Source: JAWKWH01 sp965204295 (GTDB lineage: Bacteria; Pseudomonadota; Alphaproteobacteria; Rhizobiales; Rhizobiaceae). Taken from it: DNA of 64,000 nt. The stretch's first letter is position 1; every line of letters begins with the position of its first letter. The stretch spans positions 248,001-312,000 of the forward strand of contig OZ241973.1 in assembly GCA_965204295.1 (NCBI GenBank), in the 5' to 3' direction. Position numbers and translations under genes: made by a program. Shown here in pieces: positions 35,337 to 44,110 of this stretch. Under the pieces are notes generated by a model that had not been told where the DNA came from, searched no databases, and worked only from the letters and a program-made list of their open reading frames with translations.

Positions 35337-36194
35337 TTATATTTGTGGCAGAGCTGGCCAAACGTAAAGGCTTTCCACGGTTTCCTCTCGCCGGCCAACG
35401 AGAGTTGCCTGAGAGGAAACGCCCGCATGCAGTAATAGCCGCGACATGCCGAGGCTACTTTGCAGAGGCGGCCCATATTCTCTGCCACCTGTCATCCCGT
35501 CATAGGAAAGCGAGAACGGCACATTCCTCCCGATTAGTTTTTCCAGTCCCTCGATCAGAGCTTCTCGGGTTAGCTGGTTCGCGTAACGCTTATCTCGGCC
35601 TTCCGACGTTCCGAGATACGGAGGGTCAAGATACACGTAGTCGGTTTCTGTAGCGTCTTCCGATGTGTTCACCCAGTCGCCATGCCGAATCTCTGTCCGA
35701 CCTTTCAGCAGAGCAGAGATTCGCTTCACGGCGAGCGCCATCTTTTCAGGACGCATACCAAGGCGGCGCTTATCGGCGGATTGTGTGAAATGACCTTGCT
35801 TGTTGAAGCGCACAGCATTTTTTACACAGCGGCAAGTCAGATAGAGCAGATCAACAGGGTCGCGCCCTTCATTGTATCTTTTGCGGACACCGAGGAAGTA
35901 GCTGAAATCCCCTTCTTTCTGACCGCGCCAAATTTCGGCATAGCGCTCAGAAACCTCTAGCGGAGATTCGATGATTCTTTCCCAAAGGTCTGAAATAGCT
36001 TCCAGTGAATCGCCGATAACATACTTCTGCGCGATGCCTCGGCTGGCGGCAAAGATCGTCATGGCGATAGAGCCTGCGAATGGCTCGTACCAAGTTCCCA
36101 CACCCTCGGGGAGGTACCTGCCAATCGTGGGGGCGAGTTTCCGCTTGCTGCCTTGGTAGGGCAGTGGATGCGGAAGTCTTAGATTTTTTGGCAC
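35337..36194 (-). CDS. Type II DNA adenine methyltransferase (D12 / Dam-like class)
   Basis: 285 residues, start GTG 36194. The SAM-binding motif near the N-terminus is 'LPYQGSKRKLAPTIGRYLP' (FxGxK type) with 'WYEPFAGSIAM', and the catalytic motif is 'VYLDPPYLGTS' (DPPY, about residue 188). That order is the alpha/D12 class of N6-adenine methyltransferases. It protects the site once cut by the neighbouring endonuclease; the recognition sequence cannot be read from sequence. It is convergent to the endonuclease pseudogene and looks intact, so the methylation mark has probably outlived the cutter. Confidence 0.88.
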   Translation of the reverse strand: MPKNLRLPHPLPYQGSKRKLAPTIGRYLPEGVGTWYEPFAGSIAMTIFAASRGIAQKYVIGDSLEAISDLWERIIESPLEVSERYAEIWRGQKEGDFSYFLGVRKRYNEGRDPVDLLYLTCRCVKNAVRFNKQGHFTQSADKRRLGMRPEKMALAVKRISALLKGRTEIRHGDWVNTSEDATETDYVYLDPPYLGTSEGRDKRYANQLTREALIEGLEKLIGRNVPFSLSYDGMTGGREYGPPLQSSLGMSRLLLHAGVSSQATLVGRREETVESLYVWPALPQI

Positions 36195-36299
36195 TCTGGT
36201 ATATAATTCCCTTTGATTTCGGTTCGTTTCACGGCCTGTTCCGGCGGATTCCGAAGACGACGGGGCCGGTTTCGGCGTTGCCGGTGAACGCGTTCGGGC

Positions 36300-37661
36300 T
36301 CAGCTTTTCCTCGCGGTCTTGCGCCCGGCGTTGCGCCGTTTGATTTCGGCGGCCTTGCCTTCGCGAACCGTTTCTTCGCGCGCCCGGCCCAACGCGAGCG
36401 CATCCGCCGGCACATCGCGGGTGATCACACTTCCGGCCGCCACCAACGCACCGTCGCCGATCGAGACCGGCGCGACCAGCGCGCTGTTCGATCCGACGAA
36501 CGCGCCCGCCCCGATTTCCGTGCGGTATTTGTTGAATCCGTCATAGTTGCAGGTGATCACACCCGCCCCGATATTGGCGTTGCGACCAACCGAAGCATCG
36601 CCGACATAGGCGAGATGGTTGATTCTGGCGCCTTCGCCGACGGTCGCTTGCTTGACTTCGCAGAAATTGCCGATCCTGCTGCCGGCCGCCAGTTCGGCGC
36701 CCGGTCTGAGCCGGGCGAACGGGCCGACTTCCGATCCGTCGGCGATCGTCGCGCCTTCGATATGCGAGTAGGCCCTGATTCTGACCCGCTTTCCGACGGA
36801 GACCTCCGGCCCGAACCAGACATGCGGTTCGATCGCCGTGTCGGGACCGATCGTGGTGTCATGGGAAAAATAAACCGTTTCGGGCGCTTGCAGGCAGACG
36901 CCGGCCAGCATGAAGTCGTTGCGGCGGCGCGATTGCCAGATCGCCTCGGCCCGGGCGAGTTCCGCCCTGTTGTTGACGCCCAGCAATTCCTCGAACGGCA
37001 CGTCCATGGCCTCGACCCGCAATCCGCGCCCGCGGGCGATCCCGACGATATCGGTCAGATAGTATTCGCCCCCGGCATTGTCGTTGCCGACGGCGTCCAG
37101 AAGGTTCAACGCCGAAGCGCCGGCAATCGCCATCAGACCGCCGTTGCAGAAGGCGACCCGCTTTTCCGCCTCGCCGCAGTCGTTCTCTTCCCTGACGGCG
37201 ACAAGTCGGCCGTTTTCCTCCAGCAATCTGCCGTAGCCGGCGGGCGTGTCCGTCCTGAAACCCATCACGGCGATATCGACGCCGTTCCCGAGTCGCTCGC
37301 GCGCCGAGAGTAACGATTTGGCCGAGACAAGAGGCGTGTCGCCAAACAGGATCAGAACGTCGTCATGGCCTTTCCCGATCGCCTCCCGCGCCGCAAGCGC
37401 CGCGTGAGCGGTTCCCAGAGGTTCCCGTTGCGCATAAAAACCGGCGGAGGAGAACAACGCCTCGACCTCCGACCTCACGTCGTCGGCGCCGGGGCCGGTG
37501 ACGACGGCGAGCGCGTCGCCCCCGGCGGCGCGAATTGTCGCGACGACGTGCGAGATCAGCGCTTTTCCGGCGATCCGGTGCAGCGCTTTCGGCGTCGCGC
37601 TCTTCATTCTGGCGCCCTCGCCGGCGGCGAGGATGATTGAAAGGCAGGTTCTGTTCCGCAT
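36300..37661 (-). CDS. glmU: Bifunctional GlmU (GlcNAc-1-P uridyltransferase / GlcN-1-P acetyltransferase)
   Basis: 453 residues from ATG 37661. Uridyltransferase motif 'LAAGEGARMKSATPKAL' at the N-terminus (GxGxRMxS), 'ILFGDTPLV', 'GGEYYLTDIVGIA'; then the left-handed beta-helix with hexapeptide repeats and 'NYDGFNKYRTEIGAGAFVGS'. It makes UDP-GlcNAc for peptidoglycan and LPS. It normally forms an operon with glmS; an R-M island of about 2.2 kb now lies between them. Confidence 0.97.
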   Translation of the reverse strand: MRNRTCLSIILAAGEGARMKSATPKALHRIAGKALISHVVATIRAAGGDALAVVTGPGADDVRSEVEALFSSAGFYAQREPLGTAHAALAAREAIGKGHDDVLILFGDTPLVSAKSLLSARERLGNGVDIAVMGFRTDTPAGYGRLLEENGRLVAVREENDCGEAEKRVAFCNGGLMAIAGASALNLLDAVGNDNAGGEYYLTDIVGIARGRGLRVEAMDVPFEELLGVNNRAELARAEAIWQSRRRNDFMLAGVCLQAPETVYFSHDTTIGPDTAIEPHVWFGPEVSVGKRVRIRAYSHIEGATIADGSEVGPFARLRPGAELAAGSRIGNFCEVKQATVGEGARINHLAYVGDASVGRNANIGAGVITCNYDGFNKYRTEIGAGAFVGSNSALVAPVSIGDGALVAAGSVITRDVPADALALGRAREETVREGKAAEIKRRNAGRKTARKS

Positions 37662-37819
37662 TCGGCCGATTCCGTTTGTTTCCGTCGGCGGCTTGTACCA
37701 TCGCGGCCGCCGGTCCAAAAGCGCCCGGCAGGCGAATTTCGGGGACAGGCCGCCGCCGCGCGGACCCGAAGGGGCCGGGATTTCCCGCCGTTATCGTCGC
37801 CGCGGCGATCCGATCAGGG

Positions 37820-38560
37820 TCAGCCCAGTCGCCCCAGAACGGGAAACGTTTCGAGCAGGAAGTAGGCGACGGTCTGCATCCCGCCGGTCAGGAACAACAC
37901 GCCCGCGACGACCAGCAGTCCGCCCATCGCCTTTTCGACCTTGCCCATGTGCAGGCGAAATCGCGAGAGAAACCGCATGAACGCTCCGGAAAACGCCGAC
38001 GCCAGCAGGAAGGGAACGCCCAGTCCGGCCGAATAGGCCGCCAGCAACAGCGCGCCTTCGCCGACGGTGTCCCGCGCGCCGGCAAGCGTGAGGATCGGGC
38101 CGAGAACCGGACCGATGCAGGGTGTCCATCCGAACGCGAACGCCAGTCCCATGACGTAGGCTGCGCCCAGATTCGCCGGCCTGCCGCCGGCCTGAAACCT
38201 CGCCTCGCGCGACAACAGGGGGATGCGGACGATCCCGAGGAAATTGAGCCCCATCGCGACGATCGCCAGACCGGCGACGACCGCGATTTCATTTTGCCAG
38301 GCGCGAAGAAACGCGCCGACGGTGGACGCGCCGGCCCCAAGCGCCACGAAGACGGTCGAAAATCCGAGCACGAAGGCGACCGACGCGCCCATCAGCGCGG
38401 ACCGCATGGCGACATTTTCGGAATTGACGGCGCCTCTGAAATCGTCGACCGAAATGCCGGCCATATAGCACAGATACGGCGGCACCAGCGGCAGCACGCA
38501 TGGCGAAAGAAAAGACAACGCGCCCGCGCCGGCCGCGCTCAGATATCCGATATCAAGCAA
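37820..38560 (-). CDS. ccdA: CcdA-like cytochrome c biogenesis / thiol-electron transfer membrane protein
   Basis: 246 residues, six membrane segments, start TTG 38560 (no nearer ATG). The DsbD-transmembrane hallmark cysteines are present: 'FLSPCVLPLVPPYLCYMAG' and 'FGWTPCIGPVLGPILT'. CcdA carries reducing equivalents from cytoplasmic thioredoxin to periplasmic apocytochrome c maturation proteins. No ccm gene lies nearby in the window. 38561-38843 contains no further gene I can support. Confidence 0.9.
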   Translation of the reverse strand: MLDIGYLSAAGAGALSFLSPCVLPLVPPYLCYMAGISVDDFRGAVNSENVAMRSALMGASVAFVLGFSTVFVALGAGASTVGAFLRAWQNEIAVVAGLAIVAMGLNFLGIVRIPLLSREARFQAGGRPANLGAAYVMGLAFAFGWTPCIGPVLGPILTLAGARDTVGEGALLLAAYSAGLGVPFLLASAFSGAFMRFLSRFRLHMGKVEKAMGGLLVVAGVLFLTGGMQTVAYFLLETFPVLGRLG

Positions 38561-38842
38561 ACGCCCGTCCGTCCGTCGTTCGGAATCATGGATATTTTCC
38601 GCAAACTCGCGCTGCCGCTATAGCCCGGCGACGGTTCACGCGCCAATCACCTAATCGTCGGCGACCGAAAGCCGCTATCGTTCCTCCGGCATCCCGGCGG
38701 CGCTTTTCATGCCCATGAAGCGGCGCACGGTCGGACCGCGTTCGCCTTCAAACCGGCAGGCGGTTTTTCCGATTGACCGGCCGGCACCCGCTCCCTATGT
38801 TCCGCGCGTTCCGACGGGGCCGGTTTGCCCCCTCGCGGGAGA

Positions 38843-38919
<77 letters not shown>

Positions 38920-38989
38920 TCCCCGCCCGGAAATCGGGCCTTCAAAAGCGCCGAATCCCGGAGAGCCGGTCGTCACTATCCGCCGCGAG

Positions 38990-39292
38990 CAAATCGGGCG
39001 GTTTTCCGGCGGTTGGCTCGCCATTGCGCCCGGCCGGAAGCCACGCCGCACCCATCAGCGCCTCGTTGATCAGGCCGCTGTCGCGCATCCGATGCACGTT
39101 CGTGAATGGCGGGAAGTCCTTGGGCGGCAGCGCCTATTGGCAGCCCGTCGCCGCGAGGTGTTGGATTGCGTCCCGGACAGAGCGCATGTTCATGCGGCGC
39201 GGGCACCCGACTTCCGACCGGGGCGGCGTCGATCAACGCCCATTCTTCATCGCTACTGTCGCTTGCATGCGGGTGATTTCGGTCCAGGGCAT
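38990..39292 (-). mobile_element. IS5-family transposase remnant
   Basis: On the minus strand ATG 39292 starts 'MPWTEITRMQ', the usual IS5-type N-terminus. Homologous pieces in shifting frames follow: 'SDEEWALI', 'LAATGCQ' and 'LPPKDFPPFTNVHRMRDSG'. Several frameshifts and at least one stop are present, and the C-terminal two-thirds is missing. It lies 70 bases after tRNA-Lys at the border of the accessory block. Confidence 0.65.
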
Positions 39293-39453
39293 GATTCTCT
39301 CCTGCCGTCACAAGCACAGAGAACCATAACAGACTGAAATCACTCAACATAAGTTTCGGTCGGGCTCTTACGCAGAGTTCAATTCCCCGGAAACGGACTG
39401 ACCGACCGGGTTGCCGATGCTGTAAAACACCATGATATCGCCCCTTGAAAAAA

Positions 39454-39466
39454 CACCATAATGGTG
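39454..39466. promoter_or_regulatory. Palindromic operator of the mqsRA-type operon
   Basis: CACCATAATGGTG is a perfect 13 bp palindrome 15 bases before the toxin start. A half-copy (ACACCATGAT) lies 26 bases upstream near 39427-39436. Type II antitoxins of the MqsA family bind such palindromes to autoregulate. Confidence 0.6.
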
Positions 39467-39480
39467 CTATGTGAGAGATC

Positions 39481-39798
39481 GTGACCGAAAAACGCAAACC
39501 GACCTATGATCTGGATGCCATCAAATCGACCTTCAGCACACCGAAGGCGCTCAATGCGACGGGTTCGGCGATCCGTTCGGCCGCCGCGCTCGGCTTCGGT
39601 CGCGCCGGGATTGTCGAAATCATCCAGTCGATCGAGCGGCGGAACTTCGACAAGTCGATGACGTCTTATGCCGATCATCGTGTTTGGCAAGATGTCTACC
39701 ATGCGCCCTCGGAGGCGGGCGCACTCTATGTGAAGTTCACGACCGATGTCATGAGCGGGTTCTTATTGTTGTCCTTCAAGGAGAAAGCCAATGGCTGA
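39481..39798 (+). CDS. mqsR: MqsR-family mRNA interferase toxin
   Basis: 105 residues, start GTG 39481. MqsR features: 'KPTYDLDAIKSTFS', 'ALGFGRAGIVEIIQSI', 'HRVWQDVYHAP' and 'LYVKFTTDVMSGFLLLSFKEK'. The RelE-fold toxin cleaves mRNA (GCU preference in E. coli). The toxin-first gene order and the 8-base overlap with the antitoxin gene match mqsRA operons. A palindromic operator lies just upstream. Confidence 0.9.
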   Translation: MTEKRKPTYDLDAIKSTFSTPKALNATGSAIRSAAALGFGRAGIVEIIQSIERRNFDKSMTSYADHRVWQDVYHAPSEAGALYVKFTTDVMSGFLLLSFKEKANG

Positions 39799-40228
39799 TA
39801 CGGTAAAGGCGGCTCCGGTATGCCCGGAAACCGGCGCGCCGATGTTTCGCGACACGCGACCTATGACCGTTACCTACAAAGGCGAGAGCGTTACGTTCGG
39901 CATGCCGGGTTGGTATTGCGATGAAAGCGAAGAGAGCATTCACGACGGCTCGGACATGAAAGTCTCCGACAGGGCTCTCACGGAATTGAAAGCCAGAGTG
40001 GAAGGGGTGCTCGAACCCGGCGCCGTCAAACGCATTCGCAAACGGCTCAAACTGACCCAGAAGGATGCCGGTCTGTTGATTGGCGGAGGACGGAACGCCT
40101 TCCAGAAATATGAATGTGGCGACGTCCTTGTCAGCCATGCGATCACAAGCGCCTTGTTACTGCTCGAGAACGATCCGCGCGGGCTTGAGATTCTCAAGAA
40201 CAAAGCCGCCGCTATGCGCGCCGGCTAA
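39791..40228 (+). CDS. mqsA: MqsA-type antitoxin (HTH), with reduced zinc site
   Basis: 145 residues. N-terminal part 'CPETGAPMFRDTRPMTVTYK' and 'GMPGWYCDESEESI', then the DNA-binding helix-turn-helix 'KRLKLTQKDAGLLIGGG' with 'NAFQKYECG'. E. coli MqsA binds zinc with four cysteines in two CxxC pairs; here each pair keeps only one Cys, so the zinc knuckle is degenerate or replaced. The antitoxin blocks MqsR and represses the operon. ATG 39791 lies inside the mqsR gene. Confidence 0.88.
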   Translation: MADTVKAAPVCPETGAPMFRDTRPMTVTYKGESVTFGMPGWYCDESEESIHDGSDMKVSDRALTELKARVEGVLEPGAVKRIRKRLKLTQKDAGLLIGGGRNAFQKYECGDVLVSHAITSALLLLENDPRGLEILKNKAAAMRAG

Positions 40229-40242
40229 CCGGATCAAGTCAC

Positions 40243-40467
40243 ATGTTGGACATTTATCGCAGACTCATGGTAGATCAAGAGCGGTTCAACAAGCTGACCA
40301 ATCCGCTGGGTGATCTGGACAAGATCATCAACCCGGCCGGTAGTGCGATTACGCAGCTGAGCGCGGCGGTTACAGCAACGGACGTTTTCGCAAAAACCTC
40401 ATTCCTGACAGAATGCTTGCCGACATTTACGGAACGGGAGCGTTTTCAAAATTGGGAGACACGCTAG
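40243..40467 (+). CDS. Short hypothetical protein after mqsA, probably a truncated gene
   Basis: 74 residues from ATG 40243, 14 bases after the antitoxin stop, so likely in the same operon. The first 50 residues look protein-like (MLDIYRRLMVDQERFNKLT, NPAGSAITQLSAA). From about 40405 another frame reads better (MLADIYGTGAFSKLG), implying a frameshift. The dispersed repeat starts at 40455 and cuts whatever followed. I do not recognise the family. Confidence 0.45.
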   Translation: MLDIYRRLMVDQERFNKLTNPLGDLDKIINPAGSAITQLSAAVTATDVFAKTSFLTECLPTFTERERFQNWETR

Positions 40468-40613
40468 CAAAGCAGGGACTGGCCCTCGAAGGGCCAGGCG
40501 TCAGATACGCGCGAGGAGGCATCCTCCCTCGCACCATCCTCCTTCCCGCGTCTTCTCAGGTCGAAGCCGGGCGATGCGGCGCGACGGCGGGCGGCGTAAA
40601 ACCTGTCAAGGCG
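40455..40613 (-). repeat. Dispersed ~159 bp repeat, left copy flanking the TerB/helicase module
   Basis: Matches 47427-47585 in the same orientation (GGAGACACGC...GGCCCTCGAAGGGCCAGGCGTCAGRTACGCGCGA...ACCATCCTCCTTCCCGCGTCTTCTC.GGTCGAAGCCGG...AACCTGTC.AGGCG), roughly 80% identical by eye. It includes a hairpin GGCCCT-CGA-AGGGCC and, on the minus strand, the ankyrin-type 5' block (GGCTTCGACC.GAGAAGACGCGGGAAGGAGGAT). The helicase stop codon (40606-40608) lies within it. Confidence 0.8.
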
Positions 40614-42789
40614 CGTCAGCAAGGGTCAGTATCTGCTTCACAACACCTTGCATGGAATTTCGGTCGATTCTTGAGGAAAGGGCATCCAGTTCAAGCAACT
40701 CGCGGGTCAAATAGGGGTGAAACTTCTCGAAGATCAGGTTCGTCTGTTCATTGAAAAGAAAGCATTCCTCTCCCGAAGCGATCCTGGCAAGCACATCATC
40801 CAGTTCCGGAGCATCGTCCTTGGCGCGCACAGTAAGAAACCCGTCGTGGGACTCCACCTCGAAACCGTTCCCGCGAAGGGCCAAGGCGAGCGTGTTGGTC
40901 TTGACGGTGCCGACTCTTGTGGCAACAGCAAAGCTATTCTCACCCAACTGTATAACTGACGACCCAGAGAATCCGAACTTCGCGTACTGCCGTCGCCCCT
41001 CCTCAAGAAGATCTCGGGCTGCCTCATCCATGTAGACCCGTGCCGTATCGCCCTCCAGAACGTCGAACATTCGAGTGATGACCACATCATGAACGTCTCC
41101 GGGATCGCCACCGAAGATGGGTGGCGTGCCGGCCTTCGACGCTGTGACCATGATGATCTTGTCGCGATCATCGATCTCCTGGATGACCCAACACCGACCC
41201 GAGAAAATCAGCATCATGCTGGGGGCCATCACGTTGACGACGGGGAGTGTTCCCAGTTCCTTGCCGCCTGAAATCAGGTGGTATTCCTCCGGTGTTTGGA
41301 AAACAGCGTAGAAGCTGTAGTGCTCGACCAGCTTCTCGCCCGCGCGACCCAAAAGAAGCAACCCGTCGTCGCTCTGTTCGATCAACCCGATGTCTGGCCT
41401 TCCCAAAGCTCTGAGGACGTTCATGAAAACTGGTGTGTCCACCTTCTTGAACGGCCCCTCCTGCGAGAGCATGCGGTACAGGCGTCCTGCCGATGCGCCA
41501 CCGCGCTCGGCAATCACGGACAGGATCTGATGCACGAGAGTCGAAAGGTGCAGCGCCTGCGGTCGGGGCGGCTCGCACCAGCTTTCAAGGAGCAGATCAA
41601 TCATGGCCACTGACCGGATCAGCCCCAACCGCAATCGATCAACATAGTTGCTTTCGGGGGTCAACCGTGCCTCGACCGCGTATTGCCGCAGTATGGCTGG
41701 CTGGCCCGCTCTGCGGCCAGATCGCCCGAGACGTTGTCGTAATGCCGCCACACTGAAGGGTGCACCTATCTGGGCCACAGAGGTGACATCGCCGATATCA
41801 ATCCCCAGCTCAAGGGTGGAGGTGCAGACAGCAGTTGTGGGTTTGGTTCCATCCTTGAGGCGCCGCTCGACAAAGTCCCGATGGTCGCGCGAAAGGTTGG
41901 CATGATGAGGATAGAATTCCTGCGGCAGACGCTTCTCCTCGCAGAGTTTGCGTAAACGATCTGCATAGATCTCCACTGACTGCCGTGACCCAGCGAAGAC
42001 GAGGTTGTCGGTTCCCCGCAGGTTCTTGAAGAGATGCTCTGAGATTCGATGCGTGGCGGACAGGGTTTCTTCGTCCTTGTCGCCAGAGACATAGCCCCGC
42101 AGTTGCAGCATCAGTTCGGCATCGCCGCCTTTGGTCTTGAGGAGATCGACGCCGGTCGGAATATTAGGCCGCAGATATGCACGTGCCATTTGCATGTCGC
42201 CCAGCGTCGCCGAAAGGCCCACTCTGCGGATCGGACGGCCAACTGCCAGTTCCATTCGGGCCAGCAAGGAGCGCAGCTGCACACCTCGTTCGGTGTCGAG
42301 CACAGTGTGCAGTTCATCAATGATGATCGCCCGCGTCGCCTCGTACAGGCGGGGGATCTCGAGCCCGCAGCGGATGAACAACGCCTCAAGGGATTCCGGA
42401 GTTATTAGAAGGATGCCCTTGGGCACCTTCACGGCGCGGCTTTTCACCGACGCGGAAACGTCGCCATGCCAAGGCGTGACCGGAAGCTCGACCTCCCGAC
42501 AGACTTCCTCGAGGCGCTCTGCCTGGTCCGTGATAAGCGCCTTCAGCGGGCCGATGTACAGCAGATCGAAACCATCTGCTTGTGTCGGATCATCCAGAAC
42601 CTGTGAAATCAACGGAAGGAAGGCGGCCTCGGTTTTCCCGCCAGCTGTGGTCGCGGCGATGATCAGGTCCGCAGTGCCCCCTGTGACTGCATGAATGGCC
42701 TGAGACTGGATGTGGCGCAACTCGCGCCAGCCCTGTGCCCGGATCCATTTCTGTACCGGTCGCGCCAGTTTATCGAAGGCCGAGACCAT
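40606..42789 (-). CDS. Lhr-like DEAD/DEAH superfamily 2 helicase (BrxH-like)
   Basis: 727 residues from ATG 42789. Walker A 'AATTAGGKTEAAF' (47-53 core), motif II 'IIIDELHTVLD' (DELH, 158-161), motif III 'GLSATLGD' (193-195), motif V 'STLELGIDIGDV', motif VI 'QRLGRSGRRAG' (352-360). It belongs with the large Lhr-type helicases that accompany BrxD-like ATPases in defence islands. It follows that ATPase gene with 9 bases between and is last in a three-gene operon. Its stop codon lies in a dispersed repeat, so the native C-terminus may have been trimmed. A nucleic-acid translocase role is certain by motif; the biological target is inferred. Confidence 0.88.
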   Translation of the reverse strand: MVSAFDKLARPVQKWIRAQGWRELRHIQSQAIHAVTGGTADLIIAATTAGGKTEAAFLPLISQVLDDPTQADGFDLLYIGPLKALITDQAERLEEVCREVELPVTPWHGDVSASVKSRAVKVPKGILLITPESLEALFIRCGLEIPRLYEATRAIIIDELHTVLDTERGVQLRSLLARMELAVGRPIRRVGLSATLGDMQMARAYLRPNIPTGVDLLKTKGGDAELMLQLRGYVSGDKDEETLSATHRISEHLFKNLRGTDNLVFAGSRQSVEIYADRLRKLCEEKRLPQEFYPHHANLSRDHRDFVERRLKDGTKPTTAVCTSTLELGIDIGDVTSVAQIGAPFSVAALRQRLGRSGRRAGQPAILRQYAVEARLTPESNYVDRLRLGLIRSVAMIDLLLESWCEPPRPQALHLSTLVHQILSVIAERGGASAGRLYRMLSQEGPFKKVDTPVFMNVLRALGRPDIGLIEQSDDGLLLLGRAGEKLVEHYSFYAVFQTPEEYHLISGGKELGTLPVVNVMAPSMMLIFSGRCWVIQEIDDRDKIIMVTASKAGTPPIFGGDPGDVHDVVITRMFDVLEGDTARVYMDEAARDLLEEGRRQYAKFGFSGSSVIQLGENSFAVATRVGTVKTNTLALALRGNGFEVESHDGFLTVRAKDDAPELDDVLARIASGEECFLFNEQTNLIFEKFHPYLTRELLELDALSSRIDRNSMQGVVKQILTLADAP

Positions 42790-42798
42790 CCCCGGCCC

Positions 42799-44109
42799 CT
42801 ACAGGCGGAAGCTGGTCAGTTGATCATCCTCATCGACGTCGCGCGCGCCAGTTGCCTCGTCCAGATCGGACATGTCGTCTCCCGTATCTGGAGCGACCTT
42901 GATCCGCTGAATAAGATCATGCCACTCAATACCAGGGTTCTGCTCGAGCACCGACAGCAGGTTCACGAAGGCTGTGACCGTGTTGCGCGGCGTGCGGAAA
43001 TAGGCCTCGCCGATCCACTCCGAGCAATGAGTCATGAATGTCTCCAAAGCTGCATCTGGCAGAACAGCGTCGCCATCCTGCATGATGGCCCGGATGTTTG
43101 ACAGAAGGACGAACAGCTCTTCGGGCGTGAGGCTGGCAAGCTGGATCACGGGACCCGATAGGTCGACCAGACCATCTCTGGCGAAACTGTTCTCTGCCAG
43201 GCGAGTCTGAAGGGCCTCATAGCTGTATAGCCCGCGGCGCGTGTTCATCAGGAACTCCGGGGTGCCCCCCATCAGGAAGCCGAGATGTTCGGCGCTTCCC
43301 TGAAGCACGTCGTTCAGTATGCGCAGGATCTGCTCGTAATTTGCGTTCCGCGCCTGCGACGACGACAGCTTGTAAAGGTTCACCATCTCATCAAGACCGA
43401 CGAGCAGACCCCTATATCCCGCTTCGCGGACGAAGACAGACATCAGTTTCAGATGGTCATATACGTTCGCGTCGTCGATGATGGTTCGCGTCCCGAGCGC
43501 TTTCCGCGCATCGGTACGAGTCGCATACTCGCCCCTGAGCCATCGCAACGCGGCCGAAGAGATCTCGTCGTTTCCAGTCTCGTGACCCTCCCAGTAGCGG
43601 CGAATCACCTCCGCGAACTCGAAGCCTCCGGTCAGCTCTTCGAAATGGCCAAGCCGATCACGAATGACTGTGCCGGTCGGTTTGCCTGCAGCATCGGCAT
43701 CCCGATGCGCCTGGGATACGAAACGCTCAACCACGCTGGCCATCGCACCGCCATCGGGTTTCGTTCGTGTGGAAAAGTTGCGCGCCATCTCCGCATAGAG
43801 GCCGCGAGCTTGCCCTCCGGTTGCGTGGATCCGCCGATCCGGAGCGAGATCGGCAAACATCACCACCATGCCTTTTTCCAGCGCGATCAAGCGGATCAGG
43901 TTCATGAAAAAGGTCTTGCCCGAACCGTATTCGCCGATGATGAAACGAATGGCAGCGCCGCCGTCGGCTATCCGTTCCATGTCCTTCACGAGTTCCTCAA
44001 TCTCGCGAACCCGCCCGACCTGAATGTGCCGAAGGCCAAGCTTCGGCACAACACCGGCGCGCAGGGCCTGAACAATTGCATCCCGCTCGCGCGGTTTCAG
44101 CTTCGACAT
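42799..44109 (-). CDS. BrxD-like P-loop ATPase (DUF2791 type)
   Basis: 436 residues from ATG 44109; an upstream in-frame start would lie inside the TerB gene. N-terminal 'DAIVQALRAGVVPKLGLRHI' and 'VGRVREIEELVKDM', Walker A 'IIGEYGSGKTFFMNL' (59-66 core), the loop 'FADLAPDRRIHATGGQARGLYAEM' (here split: 'FADLAPDRRI', 'GQARGLYAEM'), Walker B-like 'GLLVGLDEMVNLYKL', sensor 'LGFLMGGTPEFLMNTRRGLY'. This is the ATPase family found as BrxD in BREX types and in other defence loci, usually next to an Lhr-like helicase. The TerB gene ends 1 base before it and the helicase starts 9 bases after it. Confidence 0.88.
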   Translation of the reverse strand: MSKLKPRERDAIVQALRAGVVPKLGLRHIQVGRVREIEELVKDMERIADGGAAIRFIIGEYGSGKTFFMNLIRLIALEKGMVVMFADLAPDRRIHATGGQARGLYAEMARNFSTRTKPDGGAMASVVERFVSQAHRDADAAGKPTGTVIRDRLGHFEELTGGFEFAEVIRRYWEGHETGNDEISSAALRWLRGEYATRTDARKALGTRTIIDDANVYDHLKLMSVFVREAGYRGLLVGLDEMVNLYKLSSSQARNANYEQILRILNDVLQGSAEHLGFLMGGTPEFLMNTRRGLYSYEALQTRLAENSFARDGLVDLSGPVIQLASLTPEELFVLLSNIRAIMQDGDAVLPDAALETFMTHCSEWIGEAYFRTPRNTVTAFVNLLSVLEQNPGIEWHDLIQRIKVAPDTGDDMSDLDEATGARDVDEDDQLTSFRL

Positions 44110-44110
44110 G

